This document shows positions 39,601 through 48,844 of a DNA stretch of 64,000 nucleotides, piece by piece; within the stretch, counting starts at the first letter, position 1, and every line of letters starts with the position of its first letter. This DNA is from Membranipora membranacea. Lineage: Eukaryota > Bryozoa > Gymnolaemata > Cheilostomatida > Membraniporidae. The notes below the pieces were generated by a model. It worked only from the letters and a program-made list of their open reading frames with translations, made no database searches and had not been told where the DNA came from. The stretch lies in contig OU612065.1 of assembly GCA_914767715.1 (NCBI GenBank), positions 25,482,001 through 25,546,000 on the forward strand, read 5' to 3'. A program made the position numbers and the translations under genes.

Positions 39601-40510
39601 TCGCAGTCAATGCTGTCTTGAACTCAGATTTGTGTTCACTCCGCAAATATTCGTGTATAATGTGTGGGTATGTCAATGCGTCATTGAAGAACAATAAGCT
39701 GTTCATGCTATCTTTGACATCTACTGGGCCATACGATGTTTGGTTGTTATCTTCTTCCCGTAATATTGTTTTGATTAGAGAGCAGTGGATTTCGTGGAGC
39801 AACACGTTGTACTCGAAATCACAACCTAAACCAAGCGACCCGAGAAATTCCTCGAATAGAAAGGGAGACAGTCTTATTACTTGACTTTGTATCCGAAGGA
39901 ATTCATAGATTTCTACAGCTTTGATAATATATTTGTCAGAAACCAGCAAATCGTCCGAGCTCGGTGGCAACGTCAAACTTGGCAAGTTATCTGGCATGAA
40001 CTCTGGCATAGGAGCATACACAGACAGATCGGTCTCGATGGCAATTGAGCTGTGGTTGGAATCTGATATAATCGATTCTATGTCATTCATACCATCGCCA
40101 ACTGCGACATCTTCGCTATCGGATATCCCCGGAGTGTTATCATCGCCGGAATTATTAACTTGATTTTTCAATGACGCTTGCAGCGCCTTCTTCAAATCGG
40201 CATCAGTCGACCCAGTGACCTCCTCATCATCTTCGCTGGCACCAGACTCTAGCTCAGATTCACTAGCTTTATCAAATTCAAGCACCTGCCTAATGAAATC
40301 TCGACTAGTCATTGAATTTGATCGAGAAGTATTGACATTGTCATGTGAGTTGGGTGTCCCTGAGCGTGAGTTCTCAGGTGTGCCCTTGACATCAACCTTG
40401 ACAGATGATTTCCATGCCTTGTCTTCTACCTTTTTCTTCTTTATTGTGCTACCTCTTGGTTTACTGGCATGTTTTTTACCTTGGGGTGTTTTCTTCTTTG
40501 ATGAAGGCAT
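15687..40510 (-). CDS. BPTF: Nucleosome-remodelling factor subunit BPTF/NURF301
   Basis: Largest subunit of the nuclear NURF complex; it recruits the ISWI ATPase to H3K4me3 and acetylated nucleosomes. About 41 exons, roughly 3,080 aa (human 3,046). Exons from the 5' end: 39447-40510, 39169-39289, 38808-38926, 38324-38538, 37761-37904, 37212-37547, 36619-36975, 35408-35497, 34777-34943, 34190-34372, 33029-33737, 32523-32738, 31776-32236, 31427-31542, 30969-31086, 30463-30598, 30021-30138, 29211-29476, 28301-28452, 27874-28041, 27296-27355, 26898-27074, 25495-25938, 25220-25272, 24834-25010, 24425-24619, 23868-24100, 23163-23365, 22503-22769 (or from 22457), 21830-21991, 21328-21483, 20904-21008, 20022-20405, 19259-19475, 18590-18761, 17998-18249, 17607-17689, 17174-17347, 16815-17010, 16189-16273, 15687-15877. 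Domains: basic start, DDT (about 190-255), PHD1 (CRVCQ...CGVC, about 350-393), WHIM-like (about 400-505), very acidic block (about 667-871), Ser/Thr/Gln-rich region, coiled coil (about 2700-2755), PHD2 and PHD3 (about 2850-2965), bromodomain (about 2990-3080, with PDYYQVI and NNARYYN). Confidence 0.95.
16611..16776 (-). mobile_element. CACT-ended palindromic MITE, copy 1
   Basis: Element of about 170 bp bounded by CACTGATCA and CAATAGTG, in a BPTF intron. It is the reverse complement of the copies at 29011-29203 and 56106-56298, sharing the core that includes a short CACCCCTAATT stretch. The ends form imperfect inverted repeats built around ACTATT(A)ACATG...ATCTCTGAT. There is no coding capacity. 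Confidence 0.75.
18981..19232. mobile_element. Foldback element, copy 1 (left arm shorter)
   Basis: Inverted-repeat element in a BPTF intron. The arms contain CACTCAAAGTTGAGATTG and its near-complement around GTACATTTACAACTTTGAG. The outer right tail (ATGATACCAAAAATCTGATTCCTTCACAATC) matches the element at 36183-36477, but the corresponding outer left tail is missing here. Confidence 0.7.
19519..19672 (+). repeat. Dispersed repeat family R1, copy 1 (starts TTAAGGGCTACC)
   Basis: About 150 bp that is clearly similar to 34966-35115, sharing CAGTTACTTATGATAAAGTT, AAAAAAATTCAATGCTCTA and ATAAGGGAAGGTAAC. Its start resembles the arms of the inverted repeat at 35534-36114. Located in a BPTF intron. 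One frame is open in both plain copies, but most differences change amino acids, so coding is not supported. Confidence 0.65.
22136..22288. repeat. Dispersed repeat family R2, copy 1
   Basis: About 150 bp shared with 50084-50229. Both contain ATGCTCATCAACAC, GGCCGGCC, GGTTGTACTAGAG, AAAGCGCTTGACTCAT and TTGTGCAGTGGTA. No protein frame survives. It lies in the BPTF intron whose splice phases I could not settle with standard GT donors. Confidence 0.75.
24130..24200 (+). mobile_element. Possible tRNA-derived SINE head
   Basis: GATCAGTTGGTAG resembles a tRNA A box, and GGGGCTCGAACCCC, about 25 bp later, resembles a B box. The spacing is shorter than in a tRNA and no clover-leaf can be drawn, so this is a degraded SINE head rather than a gene. 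It sits in a BPTF intron. Confidence 0.4.
26440..26660. other. GC-richer block in a BPTF intron, origin unknown
   Basis: About 220 bp visibly richer in G and C than the AT-rich intron around it, with GGGGAAAGTCCCCGGATC and several CAGCCA/TGGCTG pairs. A 129-codon forward frame spans it but has no recognisable domain and is antisense to BPTF. It may be a fragment of a mobile element or an inserted exon copy. Confidence 0.35.
28495..28655 (+). mobile_element. tRNA-derived SINE family S1, forward copy
   Basis: The head GGTGAGATGGCGAATCGGTT carries an A-box-like sequence, and a decayed B box lies near 28570. The body (GCTTGCTATTCA, GGGGAGCTTTCA, GATTGTTCCAGCCCCA, GTATACCTCT) matches the reverse complement of 61095-61251. 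It lies in a BPTF intron next to the exon at 28301-28452. Confidence 0.75.
29011..29203 (+). mobile_element. CACT-ended palindromic MITE, copy 2, abutting a BPTF exon
   Basis: Starts CACTATTAACATG and ends TGATCAGTG, with an inner core shared with copies at 16611-16776 and 56106-56298. Its right end lies only seven bases from the 5' splice site of the BPTF exon 29211-29476, so on the BPTF strand the intron begins GTAAGTA and then enters the element. Confidence 0.8.
34966..35115 (+). repeat. Dispersed repeat family R1, copy 2
   Basis: About 150 bp in the BPTF intron between the two acidic exons 34777-34943 and 35408-35497. It begins TTAAAGACTACCCAAAGACC and matches 19519-19672 over most of its length. 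Its start also matches the arms of the inverted repeat at 35534-36114. Confidence 0.65.
35534..36114. mobile_element. Large inverted-repeat element with a nested perfect palindrome
   Basis: The left arm (about 35534-35710) and right arm (about 35940-36114) are near-complementary, sharing ATAGTCTGGCAGCTAGTTCT, AAAAAATTCAGAGCAC and GTTAGAAATTGTCCTCCC. Between them lies a perfect palindrome at 35717-35819. The arm ends resemble repeat family R1, so this looks like an inverted duplication of an R1 element. It lies in a BPTF intron with no coding potential. Confidence 0.8.
35717..35819. repeat. Perfect palindrome: two 51-bp arms, one-base centre
   Basis: The left arm 35717-35767 and right arm 35769-35819 are exact reverse complements around a single T at 35768. 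The arms start AACCTAATAAACTACTACTT and meet at TTTTCACATA. This can form a long uninterrupted hairpin in DNA or in the BPTF pre-mRNA. Confidence 0.9.
36183..36477. mobile_element. Foldback element, copy 2 (complete)
   Basis: An imperfect palindrome of about 295 bp. The outer arms share TGATTGTGAAGGA and GGTATCATT, the middle arms share AGAAAACTGCTATAAGGTT, and the inner arms share CACTCAAAGTTGAGAT. Related to 18981-19232. It lies in the same BPTF intron as the inverted repeat at 35534-36114, less than 100 bp away. Confidence 0.8.
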
Positions 40511-41492
40511 CTTTTGGTTCTATCATCTACTCACACAGCTGCCTTGAGGTTCTGATAACATTATTTTTTTCTCTTAAGAGGGGTTGACGGATTCAGCTCA
40601 CACATTTGGGCACAGAACTCCCATGAAATTTGTGAAGGGCCGCCATCTGGAAATTTTGATCACGTGACATGTATGACATCACATATGTTTGGTGCGGTCC
40701 ACCTACATGGGGAGATAATAACATTGACACAGGTATTGTATAACAGTAACATTCCATCATTGTAAATATGTCAATTTTAACGCACTTGGCAGGAAGAAGC
40801 ATGAGAGAAGAAAAATGGAAAACAATTACTATAAATTTCATTCTGCTGTTCCATTCCAAAATGTATTATATTAATTCGGTTTAAGGCTGACTAGACTAAT
40901 GTAGCTAGATATATTGAGAAGCTATCTCCCTATTCAATTTCATATTTTTACTAATCCATTTCTGATTATATCAATTCAATCCACCCATACATGAAAATGA
41001 TGAATAATAATTCATTAATTGCTGTAGAGTGTAGTAGCTGTGTGTGTGTGTGTGCAATCAACTACCTCATTGCTGTGTGTGTACTACTGTATGTGTATGT
41101 ATGTTAATGATGTATGTATGGTTGTTATTATTATTATACCTTTGCTACAGCAATAAGGGAGTTTATTGACTACAGCAAAGCCAAAACTATACATAGATAG
41201 ATAGGCCTACATATAATAAATATCCTTCTCAGTCAGTACTCATTGCAACATGCATCATTGATTGACCAGTCCAAGGAGTTGGAGACTCCTTGGATGGACC
41301 AAGGAGGAGTGAGTGCTAATTTTTGTCGCATAAGTAAATGATTTCATTAGCCTTGAATGAAGCCTCATTTATTGCTGCTGTATGCCAAGTCAGAGGACAA
41401 TGAATAGTCTCTATTATTTTCTTTTCCAATATTAGTAGTAATTATATTATAAGTATATTACATAATGTTGTCTGTTCTAGGATTAAACGAAA
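40511..41492. promoter_or_regulatory. Divergent promoter region between BPTF and AIMP2
   Basis: The BPTF start codon (minus strand, 40510) and AIMP2 start codon (plus strand, 41493) face away from each other. An AG at 41480, 12 bp before the AIMP2 ATG (TGTTCTAG), suggests a 5'UTR intron. The space holds a (TG)n run near 41041-41054, T-rich stretches and a short inverted repeat at 41273-41295 (CCAAGGAGT...ACTCCTTGG). No TATA or CCAAT box was clear. Confidence 0.55.
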
Positions 41493-43818
41493 ATGTCAGG
41501 GATTATGTATCCAATGAAGCCTGTCTATCACTCAATGAATGTCAGTGAGTTACCGACATGTATGTACAAAATGAACAACTATCATTCGCACAACGGTGAT
41601 GTCTCTACTGATTCGTCTCAATCAGAAGTTCAGGTGAGACACTTTAAATGATTATTGGAGTAAGTGATTGGATATTTGTAAGGCAGGGTGGTGCAGTGGT
41701 TGGGATTCAAGCTTTCCAGTCTGAGAGTTGCAGGATTGAATTCTGATCACTACCCATGCTGTCAATGGATGTGAGTTCTTCATGCACAACCTTAGCTTAT
41801 CCCCCCCCCCCCCTACAATGTACAGGGGTGTGGCGCCAAAAAGATGTTATTTATATTGATCTTTCGAGCATATTCTCATCTCATTTGCCTTGAATAGCAA
41901 TAAAGTTCATAATTATTATATAATATGTTAAGTTCAAAAACATTTTGTCAGGCTCATAAAAGGCTGAAGCCAATGAACTCCTGAGTTCATTGCTGAAGCT
42001 TTGGTAGTAAATAGATAAAGTAACAGCAACACTCCTTTATTCTGCAACTCGGTACCAATGGTATTCATGAAACAGGATTTCAATGGAATTGTATTCATTT
42101 GTGTCTGAATTTTGAACAACATGCAAGACCAGAGGAGTGATGTTAATAATGTAATGCAAAAAACTGCAGTTGAGTTGCAACATGACCAAATACATTTCTT
42201 CCTTACAGTTATTAATGAGTAGACAGGATACAATTATATCCAAGCTGGAGTCATTAAAGAAAAGGATCGACTCTATGACAGCTTCCTCGTCTTCTCAAAT
42301 ATCTGCTCAGGGATCATCTAGGGCATCAGGAAACCTTCCCTCAGGTCCTGGCGTAAAGCCTAAAGGGCTCACCCTACCACGCGTAAGCAGCAGTTTTTAA
42401 TAATATTTTCAGGCGATGAAATATTTTGTCCAAGTCTTTAACATTTTTTTCATAGCTGAAACCCAAAGCATATCAGGTAGACAGCTGTTGAAATTAAGGC
42501 TGATTTTAATCATTATAGTAAAGTTTTGTCTGTGTACTGGGCTTAGTTGGGTTAGTAAGATGGAGTTGTGTTCTGTGATATTTTTTTGTGAGTATGCCGT
42601 TGCAGCCGGTTTGTAACAGGCATATAAGTGTTATGATTGCAGGTTCAAGAAAATAATCCCTATAATAAAATTCCAGTCTGCCCGCAAGTTGCTGAGGTTG
42701 ATTTCTCGTTTCATTATTTTTGTTTCCACTTTTACAGGATGTCGTGATATGTTGTAACCCAAAGACCGCTCCAAAAACATTACTGAGTGTGTTAGACAGA
42801 CTGAGAGCCACTTACAAGGTCCTTTGTACATACCATATACATAGCTCTGCAAAATCATCTCCCTGCTTGGATCTCAGCAAACACGGCTTTCAAACTAATT
42901 TAATTGGCGAAGGACGATCAGATAAGGACACTGTCATCACATGGATCTGGAAAGACTGTAAGTTAACAAAAGAAACCTTTGATTTGTTAAATACTCAGGT
43001 ATACAGGTTAAAATGGTTGATTATACTGTGTTGCTACAGTTGCATGCAGTTTCCCATGCCCCCCAATACATAGATTTCATCGAGAAGTAGCCTGTCACGA
43101 TAGGCTGAATGAGAAGTTAGTTTTTGTCACCATTCATACAGTTGTGATTTTAGAGCACCTGCCTATAGTCTGGCCTATGCTAGTTATTATCAAGGCCTGA
43201 CAACAACTTACTAACCAAAGAAATAATGATGAGTCAAGTGTGCCATTTTTAGTGACTTTCTCTGATGGTCGTCTTACTGCTGCTACTTGACCAATGTTTC
43301 CTTTCTTTGCATGTCAGAATGTACGAGTGCCATGCTATGTGGGAAGTGGTATTATGGAGCATTTTTTCATTATCTGATGAGTTCATGATTATGGGACGGA
43401 ATCAATGTGATTTTTATGGAAACATCATCAGATTCTGCATGTAGCCTTGAACTAATCAAGTAAGATCCAATTTGTCTGCATTTTGAGTTGCCCCCCCCCC
43501 CTCTTGGAGCAGCCAGCAGGCTCAACAGTAGAAAGGGAACAACCGGAATGCGGGCAAAGTTGATCGAAACAGAACAGTGTATCAGATTGTGTTTGCTCTC
43601 TCCATCAACAGAACAGAAAACTTCAGATCTCAAATGATCACCATATTGTTATTCTTTTAGGCACCGACTGCGAGATGGTAGTAAACCCTGTAAAGCACAC
43701 AAAGATATGCAATCAAGTCAATGTATGCCGGTATTTGATGAGACTGCTTGGTGACTATTCGGCTGATCCTGTGAAGGCAACCAAGCTGGACGAAGAGTTA
43801 GACAGGGCTTGTAGCTAA
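41493..43818 (+). CDS. AIMP2: AIMP2/p38 multisynthetase-complex scaffold, apparent C-terminal frameshift
   Basis: AIMP2 is a non-catalytic scaffold of the cytosolic multi-tRNA-synthetase complex in animals. Exons 41493-41633, 42209-42382, 42738-42957 and 43661-43818 join in phase. Support: the start MYPMKPVYHS followed by the conserved ELPTCMYK, a short coiled coil with SRQDTIISKLESLKKR that matches the family's leucine-zipper region, and the start of the GST-like part (LLSVLDRLRATYKVL, VITWIWKD). The last exon stops at TAA 43816-43818 after about 199 residues; the human protein has about 320. However, the +1 frame stays open from 43808 to a stop at 43994-43996 and reads like the missing GST C-terminal domain. 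A single extra G in the GGG at 43805-43807 would explain this. So either the assembly has an indel or the gene is truncated here. Part of the C-terminal domain would still be absent. Confidence 0.88.
41683..41895 (+). mobile_element. Possible tRNA-derived SINE in AIMP2 intron 1
   Basis: GGTGGTGCAGTGGTTGGGATTC looks like a tRNA A-box region and GCAGGATTGAATTCTGATC like a B box, at about tRNA spacing. A C homopolymer (about 41802-41813) and a body ending in AATAGCAATAAAG follow. It differs in sequence from family S1. Confidence 0.5.
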
Positions 43819-43996
43819 CCAAGCAATCTTAGCACCTGGGTCTCTCGCAAATGTTTTAAATGCTACAGCTTCACTGCTTGAATGTGATAACAAGGTTATC
43901 ATTCACAATTATGCTAGTGTGTTGTCCAATGATTGTGGTTCCAAGATTTTAGACCAGATTTCTCCCATCCCCCTACTTTTTTTTTGTTGTGTATAG
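43808..43996 (+). pseudogene. AIMP2: Out-of-frame continuation of AIMP2 C-terminal domain
   Basis: This 62-codon open stretch follows directly after the break and is one base out of phase with the last AIMP2 exon. It contains LANVLNATASLL and lies about where the family has its VFRSMNSALG helix; the length to the next anchor also fits. The homology is weak and judged by eye. It ends just after a T homopolymer at about 43977-43985. Confidence 0.5.
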
Positions 43997-44078
43997 AAAT
44001 CGCCATTTGTCATTTTTTAATGTATACCACATTTCTTTAAACCAAAGATGGTACATTTTTAAAGCTTTTGCGTGTAAT

Positions 44079-44125
44079 TTTATTTATTTTATACTGGATG
44101 ATGCTCTGAAAGAAAAGAGAATAAA
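44079..44125. terminator. Overlapping polyadenylation signals of AIMP2 (+) and MAD2L1 (-)
   Basis: AATAAA at 44120-44125 serves the plus strand (AIMP2). Two overlapping minus-strand AATAAA hexamers lie within 44079-44088, about 160 bp after the MAD2L1 stop. If both are used, the two 3' ends overlap by a few tens of bases. Confidence 0.6.
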
Positions 44126-44247
44126 CCTCTGTTTTCACATTCACTCATTCTTCATTCACAAAAATATGCCAATGTATAAAGTGCCAGCCAGGCTGAAATG
44201 ATAACATGATATAAAGGCGGAAAAGAAATTCTGCACAATGAACTCAA

Positions 44248-46838
44248 TCACGTAGTTTTATAAGCTACCATAGTGTCAACTTTGTGTATGAGAGTATTAA
44301 ATGATCTGAGCTTGACCTCTTCAGAATTAGCTATGAATTGTGGTCCTGATTCTCCCCATGACTCCGGTACATCTATGTCTTTATCTGTATATACTAGCAG
44401 ATCGAATTCACCTGTAAAATAAAGCACACCACATTTCTGAGATGCACAAATCTTAGGGGTTACATGAAACATAATCATAGGTCTAAACCCTGATATAAAG
44501 CCACAAGGATTTGCCTGCCCATATGCACTGGGGAGACAACTTCCAAAATAGATCATGATCTAATGTACAACAGGGACTCCCTGTCGAATGGCACAAAATG
44601 AATTTAACACCTTTTCCAAGACTTCCATTCAGTGTTGTATATTTTATGGTATTCATTTAGTATTAAAGCAACTTTTGATGTTGAAATTGTATCAATCTTC
44701 AGGCTGTGGACTCACATGCTGTTTCAATAAGAGGTAGAAAGGTGACAGTAGCTGTGATTTGTCTTATAACTGCTTTGATCTCTCCATTTATATCTTTTTC
44801 AGATTTCTCTTTTTTCTTCTCCCCAGCTCTATAGTTTGAAGAAAATTGCACATTGCAATGAAACTATTCAGGCACTTGAAGCAAAAGCGTAAATTACAAA
44901 CACTTGTTGATCTGTGTTAGTTTTACTACTGGTACGTTGTAAGAATCCACAATAAAGTAGTGCCTAGTATGTTATTATCAAATTATACGCTTGCCAATTA
45001 TGTAAAAAAAATACCTAAACTGCGATTCTCGTTTATGGCTTCCAAAAAATCTATCATGCTGCTGCAAAAGTAATTAAAAACCCAACTTAGCACTCACAAA
45101 TTTCTAATCTGAACTCTCGCTGAACTTCTGCCTCTAAATATGGACCAAAATTAATGGGGTTTACAGGTCAACCTGCACCTAACACAACAGGATTACGGTC
45201 ATTTTTTACCACTTAGTATTCAAAAGATCAAAACATAAAAGATCAAGTGAACGTCATCTGGCTCTATCGATTCAGTTATGTGTAGAAAACCATAGAGTCA
45301 AGATGTGAAAACCAATATTAACTAGGAATACACCAGAGGTATGTCAATTTTAACTTTTAATTCTGATTTAAACTGTAATTTTTCAATGGTATACATAATT
45401 TGAAGCTTATTGTTTTATAACTACATTGTAAATGAATATTCTTGGAAAAACCATTTTAATTTCGTATTTGATAATTTATCATAATTTGATTAGTGTTACT
45501 CATGTTTTTTAAACAATTACAGGTTTCACGGACTTAAAATGGAATATCAAATATTATGGATAACAGACAAAAATGGAATATCAAATATTATGGATAACAG
45601 ACAAAATAAAGAAATCGTAGTTCAGTGAACTTTGTCTAGATAATTCTAGTTATAAGAGTTCTACACCTAACCCAAACAGCTAAAGTTCATAGATAACTTT
45701 ATAACGTTCACACAGAGATTTCTCTTCAGGGCCCAACTGCATCCATTTCAGGATAAATTTCATATTTTTGCCTTCAATAAATAGTACCTAGCCCAAAATA
45801 AAATAATTTCATGAACATTAATCGTATTGTAAAGGTGTCCTTACCCCTCTTGACTGGTTGCATGACTTTTATCACACTGCACATCGAATTGCCATCTCTC
45901 CAGCACCTCATTGGTATCCACTCCTTTTATAACAACCACCAGCTTCTGCACGGTCATTGACGTTAACCATGTCTTCACTTGACCAAGCACCTGTACATAA
46001 AAATATTTAATGTAATTTGCAAGCTGAAACAACATATGATTTGTCGTTTGTATTAATTGGACATTGCAGTTGTAGCTCATGTAAATGTTGGTCAGCCTCA
46101 AACCACCATCTTTGAGCATTTCACACGGTGAAAGCCATCAGAATGTTAAGTTTTTCATCAGTGAAAAGCCCTCATTAAACTTGAAATGAATGTTTGCTGA
46201 TAAATCATTTTAATATGAGTTTTAGTATATCAATGTTGTAGGATACCTCATCTAGATAAGCTTTGAGTTTATCATCAGCTGTGACGAGTAGTGTCAAACC
46301 GTACTTCTTTGAGCGAGTGAATGATTCTTCAGGGTAGATTCCTCTCTGGTATAGAATACTGTTCACGCCATAATCTAAAGCAGTAACAATGAAGGATCAA
46401 CCAAGTGGAATAAGTGGACCATTCAAATGGACCATGTCCATTGATCTGAAACCCTAGCTATGACAAGCAAGCATTAATACACCCTCATTCTGTCTCTGAT
46501 GAGAGCAAACAGCATACAGTGATTGGCTACGTACCTGTTACACGTTGGTCATAAGCATCTGGAGTTACAAGCCTCGTATAAGTTTACCTTGCCATTCACA
46601 ACCAACCGATCCCATATTATTGACTACGACAACAAGTCCAATCACATCAATCAATCAAGATCAACCACCAAAAACAAAAAAGGGCTTAATCCAACAGAAA
46701 ACACCATTGGATGAACAGAGCTAACATTGCAATATATATCCAAACTATCATTCCTAACTTACGAAAGAACTCAGCAACAATTTCTGTAGATCCTTTGAGA
46801 GTAATTGCATGCTTTTGCCCTTGTGCTGTTGCCGCCAT
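44248..46838 (-). CDS. MAD2L1: Mitotic arrest deficient 2 (MAD2), spindle checkpoint HORMA protein
   Basis: MAD2 binds CDC20 and inhibits the anaphase-promoting complex until kinetochores are attached. Five exons, 46763-46838, 46247-46374, 45845-45990, 44716-44828 and 44248-44411, join in phase to give 208 aa (human 205), a full HORMA domain. Landmarks: ITLKGSTEIVAEFF at the N-terminus, YGVNSILYQRGIYP, YGLTLLVTAD, VQKLVVVI, EVLERWQFD, IKAVIRQITATVTFLPL, FDLLVYTDKD, ESGPQFIANSEEV and RSFNTLIHKVDTMVAYK (the safety-belt region that wraps around CDC20 or MAD1). The N-terminus has a few extra residues (MAATAQGQ) before the conserved part. The gene converges with AIMP2 and is co-oriented with SUPV3L1 upstream. 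Confidence 0.96.
45536..45603. repeat. Tandem duplication (about 34 bp, two copies) in a MAD2L1 intron
   Basis: The unit AAAATGGAATATCAAATATT plus ATGGATAACAGAC occurs twice in a row with one extra A. It looks like recent slippage; no function is suggested. Confidence 0.8.
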
Positions 46839-48844
46839 GGTTTTCAAAAAGAAAATTTCCCAATGAACTGATTGACCTTGACCCTTCTCTGACCACCCAT
46901 GTTTCAAGTTGAGGGATTCGTGAGGTTTTATAAATTATTGAGGTGGAGATAACTCATTCAAGTACATCAACAATTCAACTTACTCATCACTGATCACATA
47001 GAACATTTTGGGGAAGGCTTTCTGGTTTTGGCAATGATCTCCCTCATTAGTTAGGGGACCATTAGGAGCATAATTATTTCAGCAATGAGTTCTCTAATTG
47101 GCTCCTGATTACAATAATGGCAATACTAATTCCTTGAAGCAAATCTGTTGTGCCATAATAGGATGGGATTTTGGCGTACCTTCACTAGGCAATACAAATG
47201 GGTCAAATTCAGCAATATTTTTTTTGATATAGCGCATAATTGATGTACATTAGGTCCTACAATGTGACCCTTAGATTTCGGTGTGTTGGTCATACAAAAC
47301 TTCTGTTGGGAGGAAAGGAGAGAGTTTTAGGTGGTGACTAACTATGGAGATCAACCTTTATTGAACTGGACCATTTAACATACATTCGCTCTTACAAAAA
47401 TATTTAACTCATTTAGTGGTTATAAGCATATTAGGCATATGACTCATGTCAGTATCAGATAAATCAACCATTACCAAAGGTTGTTACAACACTATGTCCC
47501 CCACAACCTTGAAATTGTTACAGCAATGCTGCTTGTTTTGATTAGGGCTGCTTGCTAAATCTAAAATACCGACTGAACAAGGATTGTGCTCTCTAAAAGC
47601 ACAACTTTGATATACTACCATTATCAATCGGTGTCCATAGAGGTTCTGTGTTATGCCAATCAAATCAACTGCTCATATTGCCGCCAATTTTTTTTCATTA
47701 TAGTTATGAAGGTTTGGCTTACCATAATTTTCAGAGCATGGTAAGCCCTATATGTCGGGGCGTGGAGGTGATTGTAAGTTTATACTTGACATCGGAGGAT
47801 GTATCTTTTGAACGAGAACGGCATGAACTTACTTTTTCCGTAAAATTACATGTTTATTTTCAATTTCCTACCTCAACAAATACTTGGTATAATTCTGAGC
47901 AATACAAGGTGAAGCCTCTGGTTGAACTAATATATTCATAATTTATTCAACCCGACTCTTCATAGCTAGGCAAGAGTTGTACTGCGAGTGCAATATCCGT
48001 AAATATCAGGTTTTGGCACTTTTAATATTAGATTTCCTAGAGTTATCTGTTGTTATGCTAGCTTGTGATATTATGCGTCTCCTCGGCGCACCATTATCTT
48101 TTTCAGAAGGCTGTTCATTCGTGCTTCATGCCGATTATTCTAAAAATGGAAAATGATCAGGAATAGTTTAAAGGGCAACCAAGGTTTCGCAGCAATGCAT
48201 TAATGGGTAGCAAATAATGTGCTGGGCAGCATCAGCTTTGTGCATTACGCGATGCAAAACTCAAAGTAGTTGCTGACTCTAAGCCGGGTAACACTTCAGT
48301 TTATGGGAGGTTCCAAGACTTTGCTGTAATAATTATAGAGCACAGGCTAAATAATAACAGGAACAGGAAACTGCTATGTTGTATTCTCTTTTAGCTGAGT
48401 TTGAGTACCTGATTGAAGAAATGTTTCACAAGAATTCTGGCTGAATAATCATCCGAATTATATTTTGTCTTTTTCCCCATGCAGAAGGTGCAATCTGCTA
48501 TTAATCAATGGCCATCAATGAGAAGTTGTTTGAAACCTTGGTTGCCCTTTAAACTTAACAAGACGCCGTGTAAGACAATACCTCACTCAAATGTGTATTA
48601 AACACTGAAAAGCTTTCAACATGAGGTTTCAAAACGGCTAATGCCTTCCAGTTGCAGGGTCGGGTCAATTTTTAGGACACAAACTGTAGCCCAAACTTTC
48701 AATATTATACTACAGCTTGTATCTGGTCTTAGAAAACTTTTATAACATTTCATCAGAGACTGTAGATAACATTTATCACATATATATATATATATCATAT
48801 AGATAGATAATATACATAATATATCCATAGTCTATGGTTTCACA
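46839..48844. other. Intergenic region between MAD2L1 and SUPV3L1
   Basis: About 2 kb with no credible gene. It contains the MAD2L1 promoter side (just above 46838), a TTAA-flanked MITE (48168-48552), an AT dinucleotide run near 48781-48795, and SUPV3L1 3' sequence at the right end. A 97-codon forward frame at 47648-47941 shows no domain and starts in ordinary AT-rich sequence. Confidence 0.6.
48168..48552. mobile_element. TTAA-flanked MITE (piggyBac-like target site)
   Basis: Perfect 17-bp terminal inverted repeats, AGGGCAACCAAGGTTTC at 48172-48188 and its complement at 48532-48548, are each flanked by TTAA (48168-48171 and 48549-48552). TTAA target duplication is the hallmark of the piggyBac superfamily. 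The 340-bp interior has no ORF, so this is a non-autonomous element. Confidence 0.8.

Noticed and set aside
39522-40547. Several forward frames of 80-120 codons
   Set aside because: All are shadows of the long first BPTF exon.
47648-47941. 97-codon forward frame between MAD2L1 and SUPV3L1
   Set aside because: No domain, no splice partners and AT-rich composition; length is within chance for this sequence.
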